Assembly: GCA_017407305.1 (NCBI GenBank)
Contig: JAFQWS010000037.1
Coordinates: forward strand, 1-9,848
Length of the DNA: 9,848 nucleotides
Source of the DNA: Clostridia bacterium
GTDB lineage: Bacteria; Bacillota; Clostridia; Christensenellales; CAG-314
Reading direction: 5' to 3'
A model generated the notes under the pieces. The model worked only from the letters and a program-made list of their open reading frames with translations. It did not search any database and was not told the origin of the DNA. The position numbers and the translations under genes are program-made. The first letter of the stretch is position 1; every line of letters begins with the position of its first letter. Below are positions 6,815 through 9,848 of the stretch, one piece after another.

Positions 6815-6831
6815 AAAGGAGACTTTTAGTT

Positions 6832-6987
6832 ATGACAAAAAACACAACCAAGAACACAACAAGCAAAACAACAAAAAATGCATCTGAAAAAATGACAAAC
6901 ACAACAAACAACAAAGATTGTGGTGGCAGATGCAAAGGCCAAGCAAAAAACACAACGAGCAAAGCAAAGAAATCTCAAGAAGAATAG
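6832..6987 (+). CDS. Small Lys/Thr/Asn-rich protein, 51 residues, unknown function
   Basis: ATG 6832 to TAG 6985-6987. A strong AAAGGAG (6816-6822) lies upstream and a strong terminator (7003-7038) starts 15 nt after the stop, so this is a self-contained gene. The product is very basic and low in complexity: blocks of KNTT and SKTTK at residues 3-16 recur as KNTTSKAKK at 39-47, with a central cysteine motif DCGGRC at 29-34 and an acidic end (QEE). It has no membrane segment or signal peptide. The Lys/Asn/Thr richness and small size recall small basic nucleic-acid-binding or spore-core proteins, but I find no match to a small acid-soluble protein family I know. The two cysteines could bind metal or form a disulfide. 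The function is unknown. Confidence 0.75.
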   Translation: MTKNTTKNTTSKTTKNASEKMTNTTNNKDCGGRCKGQAKNTTSKAKKSQEE

Positions 6988-7002
6988 GTTTTTTGCACAA
7001 CG

Positions 7003-7038
7003 AAAGGTCGCACGAAAGAGTGCGACCTTTTCTTTTTT
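7003..7038 (+). terminator. Terminator of the small ORF
   Basis: An 11-bp stem, 7003-7013 with 7020-7030 (core GGTCGCAC / GTGCGACC), loop GAAAGA, followed by a T-rich tract to 7038. It separates the small ORF from the membrane protein gene downstream. Confidence 0.92.
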
Positions 7039-7045
7039 TATAAAG

Positions 7046-7074
7046 TTGTCAACAAATGAAGTTTGTGCTAAAAT
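7046..7074 (+). promoter_or_regulatory. Extended -10 promoter of the 7097 membrane protein gene
   Basis: -35 TTGTCA (7046-7051), 17-bp spacer, -10 TAAAAT (7069-7074) preceded by TGC (an extended -10 TGn). The predicted start is near 7081, placing the AAGGA ribosome binding site almost at the 5' end of the transcript. Confidence 0.8.
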
Positions 7075-7096
7075 TTTTGACAAGGAAGATTTACTT

Positions 7097-8386
7097 ATGA
7101 ATACCGCATTTGCAAAAAATCCCAAAAGACGTAACGTCGGCTTTTTATTGTTGTTTGGTTTGACAGCCATTTCGTTGGCTGTTATTTCCTGCTGTATCTT
7201 TTTGCCCACGGCAATAAGTTGTGCGACGGACAATTTGATGGAAAAAACAGGTGTTGTCCATCTTTTTGAAGCGCACGACTCTTTCTACTTTGTTGAAGTA
7301 GATGGCATCGGTTACGAAATCAGCGAGGACTTGTCCTACTTTGTGCAGTACGACCAATTGCCAGAAGTCTTGACACAAGGAACAACAGTAACCTTTTGGC
7401 ATGCTCCCACAGTGGGTAACCCCATCGTCGCCCTTGAAATTGACGGCGTCGTCTATTTTGAAAAGCAAGCAACAAGCAATCTTGCTGCCACACTCAACTT
7501 TGCCTCTGCGCTTTTGTACCTTTCCATTGGTGCCGTGGGGTTGGGCGCAACGATAAAAAGCATCATTGCCCTAACCTTGCCAAAACTTGTAGAAGTTACC
7601 TTGGCAGAATTTTGTACCGAAATGGCAAAAGGTGCAGTTCACCCCAACGAAAGAGCCGAATACCAAAGAAACTTGCTTGCTCCCATACAAAAGTTGGCGA
7701 AAAAAGGTCTTTTGACTTTGGTTGCAATGTTCTCCATTGCCTTTTTGGTCTTGTTTTACTGCACCATGTCTATGCAAGACGTTTTCATTGTAAAATGCGC
7801 CACCATTGGACTTTTGGTGGTGGACGTCATCTGTTTGGTCGCATTGATTTTGTGGTTTGTTTTCAAAAAGAAATTTTTGCTTAAAGCCTCACGTTACTAC
7901 GCAGACAAATTCAAATTTGAAGTGCAACAACAAGGCAAAAACGTCTTTTTGTTTGGTGGACTTATCTATTCTTTTACCTTTGCGGGGCTTACAATGACCT
8001 CTTATTTGGACAAAAACAATTTTGTCACAATTCCTTACGACCAACTTCATTTGGTGGCAGAGCCTGCCTACAAAGAGCAAGGCGAATTGGCATCCATTTG
8101 GCTTTTCCACAACGTTGACGAAATCGAGGAAGAATTGGTTGAAGAAGACGTTGCCGAAAACCCTCGCCAAGCCTATGAACCTGCCGAACAAAATGCTCCT
8201 TTGCAAAAGGAAGGTTTTGTTTTGAAACTTAACCAAGACGTCTTTAACGCATTGAAACGTTTTGGCGTAAGGGTGGACAACCTTGACGAATTGCTTTCGT
8301 ACGTTACAAACCCTTACCACATTTATTTGAAAACTCAAATGAAAAAAGGCATAACTTTGAAAGATTTGCAAAAATTGCAACAATAA
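7097..8386 (+). CDS. Multi-pass membrane protein of unknown function
   Basis: A 429-residue protein that I do not recognise. An N-terminal hydrophobic span (about 14-42) follows a basic NPKRR start. Residues 43-130 form a polar, beta-rich segment that probably lies outside the membrane (alternating runs such as FYFVEVDGIGYEI and VTFWHAP). Further hydrophobic spans follow at about 132-160, 204-224, 232-256 and 283-300. The C-terminal part (about 300-429) is soluble, with an acidic stretch DEIEEELVEED (341-351) and a helical lysine-rich tail. ATG 7097 is chosen because AAGGA (7082-7086) precedes it and the promoter lies at 7046-7074; the frame is open further upstream, but only through the previous gene's terminator. 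It is monocistronic, ending 2 nt before a bidirectional terminator. A role in envelope sensing or stress is possible but not shown. Confidence 0.9.
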   Translation: MNTAFAKNPKRRNVGFLLLFGLTAISLAVISCCIFLPTAISCATDNLMEKTGVVHLFEAHDSFYFVEVDGIGYEISEDLSYFVQYDQLPEVLTQGTTVTFWHAPTVGNPIVALEIDGVVYFEKQATSNLAATLNFASALLYLSIGAVGLGATIKSIIALTLPKLVEVTLAEFCTEMAKGAVHPNERAEYQRNLLAPIQKLAKKGLLTLVAMFSIAFLVLFYCTMSMQDVFIVKCATIGLLVVDVICLVALILWFVFKKKFLLKASRYYADKFKFEVQQQGKNVFLFGGLIYSFTFAGLTMTSYLDKNNFVTIPYDQLHLVAEPAYKEQGELASIWLFHNVDEIEEELVEEDVAENPRQAYEPAEQNAPLQKEGFVLKLNQDVFNALKRFGVRVDNLDELLSYVTNPYHIYLKTQMKKGITLKDLQKLQQ

Positions 8387-8387
8387 A

Positions 8388-8415
8388 AAAAGACCTCGCC
8401 AAAGCGAGGTCTTTT
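8388..8415. terminator. Shared bidirectional terminator between convergent genes
   Basis: GACCTCGC (8392-8399) pairs with GCGAGGTC (8404-8411) around CAAA, extended by four A-T pairs on the outside (8388-8391 with 8412-8415). It begins 2 nt after the plus-strand stop at 8386 and lies 14 nt past the minus-strand stop at 8430, serving both genes. Confidence 0.92.
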
Positions 8416-8429
8416 AATTTTTCAAACTT

Positions 8430-8714
8430 CTACGTTTGATTTTTGGCAAGTTGTCTGAAAATTTGGTCAAAGCCTGTTGCTGTCAAACCACTTACCGCGC
8501 CTTGCACAATAGCCATTGCAATGGAATCAAAAACTTCAATTTGTGGAAAGAAATGATAACACACCACTCCACAAATTGCGCCCAACACAAGAGAAATCAA
8601 AGGCAAAAACCTTTTGAATTTTTCGTTGTTGTCCGTTGTGTATTTCAAAACGGCAACAATGACGTACACCGCAGTTGCAATGCAAGGAACACTGATTGTT
8701 TGCAAAATTTCCAT
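8430..8714 (-). CDS. Small holin-like membrane protein
   Basis: 94 residues with hydrophobic spans at about 5-23 and 37-55, a third more amphipathic one at about 62-82, and a charged C-terminus (FRQLAKNQT). The pattern of a short N-terminal span, a basic KFKRFLPL stretch leading into a Gly-rich span (LVLGAICGVV), and a late GAVSGLTATG segment resembles small phage-type holins of Firmicutes such as the A118-like group. That is pattern-level similarity from memory. ATG 8714 has a near-perfect AAGGAGGT 5 nt or so upstream, which rules out the in-frame extension to 8753. It has its own promoter and a shared terminator and stands alone: no endolysin or phage structural gene adjoins it. It may be a domesticated holin, or an unrelated small membrane protein of the same shape. 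Confidence 0.8.
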   Translation of the reverse strand: MEILQTISVPCIATAVYVIVAVLKYTTDNNEKFKRFLPLISLVLGAICGVVCYHFFPQIEVFDSIAMAIVQGAVSGLTATGFDQIFRQLAKNQT

Positions 8715-8743
8715 ATTTACCTCCTTGTTTGTGATATACTTCC

Positions 8744-8752
8744 ATTGTACCA
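8744..8752 (-). promoter_or_regulatory. Extended -10 element for the holin-like gene
   Basis: The minus strand reads TGGTACAAT, i.e. TGn plus the -10 hexamer TACAAT (8744-8749). No good -35 lies at 17 bp; TTGTAA is found 19 bp upstream. The predicted start near 8737 leaves a leader of about 22 nt holding the ribosome binding site. Confidence 0.65.
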
Positions 8753-8792
8753 AACAGTAAGAGGCTCTTTACAAATCGTGCCATTTTGCGGA

Positions 8793-8821
8793 AAAAAGCC
8801 ACCAAAAATTGGTGGCTTTTT
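8793..8821 (-). terminator. Terminator of the phosphate transporter gene
   Basis: GCCACCAA (8798-8805) pairs with TTGGTGGC (8809-8816) around AAA, extended by A-T pairs on both sides (8793-8797 with 8817-8821). It lies about 22 nt past the stop at 8844 on the minus strand, and it separates that gene from the holin-like gene's promoter. Confidence 0.92.
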
Positions 8822-8843
8822 GTTTGTAATTATTTTGTAAACG

Positions 8844-9848
8844 TTAGTCGTGGATAGAGTGTGCAACGTATCTAATCAAGTCTGCGCATCTTTCCAAGTT
8901 GGCAATAAGGCTGATAAATACCGAGCTGTTTTCCGGTTTGCAAACGCCTCTTTGCAATCTGTCAACGTGGTCGTTGAGCAATTGTTTTCTAAACGTATCC
9001 GTCAACGTTTCCAACTCGTCAATTTCTGCCAACAAGGCATAGTTTTTGTTGAGAACGATGTCTTTGTTGAGGGAAGCCATTTGGTTGATTTTGTTAAACA
9101 TTTCCATCACGTTTTCATTTACGCCTTGAGAGAAGAACAAATCGTGTTTGATTGCGCGTCTGGTGTACTTGCAAATGTTTTCGCTCATTTCTGCAATTCT
9201 TGCAATAAAGGTTACGCATTTGAGCAATTCGGAAACGCCTCTTTCTGCCGACCTATCCATTTTGGAAGGAGAAAGTTGAACCAAATAGTCGGTTATGTCG
9301 TGTGCTTTTTGAGAAACCTCTTCCGTTTGTGCAATGATATCTGCCAAAGGGGTATCGTCGTGTTTTACAAAACATTCGACGGACAAACCCAACGTGCTCA
9401 TACACATGTCTTGCATCACCATCAATTCTTTGTATGCCAAGTCGATTGCAATTTGAGGAGTGGCCAAGAATTTTTTGTCCAAATATTTTGCACCGCTCTT
9501 TACTTCTTTTTGATCGTCTTTGATAAGCAATTGAGAAAGCTTTACAAAAACTTTTATAAAAGGCAAGAAAATAAGTGTGCAGATGACGTTGAAAATTGTG
9601 TGGAACATTGCAATTTGCGTGCCGGGTTCACTGAACCAAGCGCCCAACGTCACGTCCATAAAGTTTTTCCAACACAACAGCAAAATCATAAAGATAAGTA
9701 CGCCCACGCTGTTGAACAACAAGTGGATGATACCTGCGCGTCTTGCATTGGTGTTTGTGCCAATGGAAGAGAGCAAAACGGTGACGCAACTGCCGATGTT
9801 GGAACCCAAAATGATGTACAACACTGCGTTGCCACCACCGCCGATCAC
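8844..9848 (-). CDS. Na+/phosphate cotransporter family protein with PhoU-like C-terminus (partial, 5' end outside window)
   Basis: Only the last 335 codons are visible; the frame runs off the right edge, so the GTG at 9848 is not a real start. The remaining membrane part shows the GSNIGSCVT signature (15-23 of the visible part), typical of the Na/Pi-cotransporter (NptA/YjbB-like) family. It is followed by the HLLFNSVGV motif (42-50) and FHTIFN (82-87) near further spans (about 38-60 and 78-104). From about 130 to the end it is soluble and helical, in the style of a PhoU regulatory domain, ending in LIANLERCADLIRYVAHSI. These proteins import phosphate with sodium across the cytoplasmic membrane, or act in phosphate homeostasis; the substrate is inferred from family. 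Confidence 0.93.
   Translation of the reverse strand: MIGGGGNAVLYIILGSNIGSCVTVLLSSIGTNTNARRAGIIHLLFNSVGVLIFMILLLCWKNFMDVTLGAWFSEPGTQIAMFHTIFNVICTLIFLPFIKVFVKLSQLLIKDDQKEVKSGAKYLDKKFLATPQIAIDLAYKELMVMQDMCMSTLGLSVECFVKHDDTPLADIIAQTEEVSQKAHDITDYLVQLSPSKMDRSAERGVSELLKCVTFIARIAEMSENICKYTRRAIKHDLFFSQGVNENVMEMFNKINQMASLNKDIVLNKNYALLAEIDELETLTDTFRKQLLNDHVDRLQRGVCKPENSSVFISLIANLERCADLIRYVAHSIHD

Noticed and set aside
6920..7096. N-terminal extension of the 7097 membrane protein
   Set aside because: The extension would run through the small ORF and its terminator, while the promoter and ribosome binding site both point to ATG 7097.
8430..8753. Prophage remnant around the holin-like gene
   Set aside because: No integrase, lysin, structural gene or attachment repeat is visible; the neighbours are ordinary chromosomal genes with their own terminators.

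Overview
The window looks like chromosome from an AT-rich, endospore-forming member of the Bacillota (Clostridia-like). The evidence is a SpoIIE-type sporulation phosphatase, strong AGGAGG-like ribosome binding sites, sigma-A type promoters (TTGACA, 17 bp, TACAAT) and many short intrinsic terminators. Dense hairpin repeats like those at the left end remind me of uncultured gut Clostridia, but that is recall and not something I could test. Apart from the repeats, the region reads as ordinary core genome with no clear mobile element.

Layout, left to right. Bases 1-343 hold no gene: a hairpin at 14-63, a compact array of small hairpins separated by a constant 9-mer (AGTGAAGTT, then its reverse complement), a perfect 14-bp stem-loop, and the leuS terminator. 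Next on the minus strand is leuS (leucyl-tRNA synthetase, 344-2761) with its own consensus promoter and a leader of only about 40 nt. Upstream of it lies spoIIE (2849-5091, minus). It is split into a membrane/regulatory reading frame and a PP2C phosphatase reading frame that overlap by 4 nt at a T5 run; one extra T would restore a single protein of about 747 residues. Then comes a two-gene unit, galE-dut (6687 to 5201, minus), coupled by an ATGA overlap and closed by a strong terminator just upstream of spoIIE.

An intergenic region of about 145 bp carries divergent promoters: leftward to galE, rightward to a 51-codon Lys/Thr/Asn-rich small ORF (6832-6987) with a CGGRC motif and its own terminator. 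A 429-residue membrane protein of unknown function follows on the plus strand (7097-8386), with an extended -10 promoter. It converges on a small holin-like membrane protein (8430-8714, minus) across a shared bidirectional terminator. The right edge cuts a minus-strand Na+/phosphate cotransporter-family gene with a C-terminal PhoU-like region (8844 to beyond 9848).

The genes do not form one pathway. They are housekeeping functions (translation, UDP-galactose metabolism, dUTP removal, phosphate transport), one sporulation regulator and three poorly characterised small or membrane proteins, nearly all as short, separately promoted and separately terminated units. The points most worth a second look are the split spoIIE, the hairpin array at 74-227, and the unannotated small ORF sharing a promoter region with galE.
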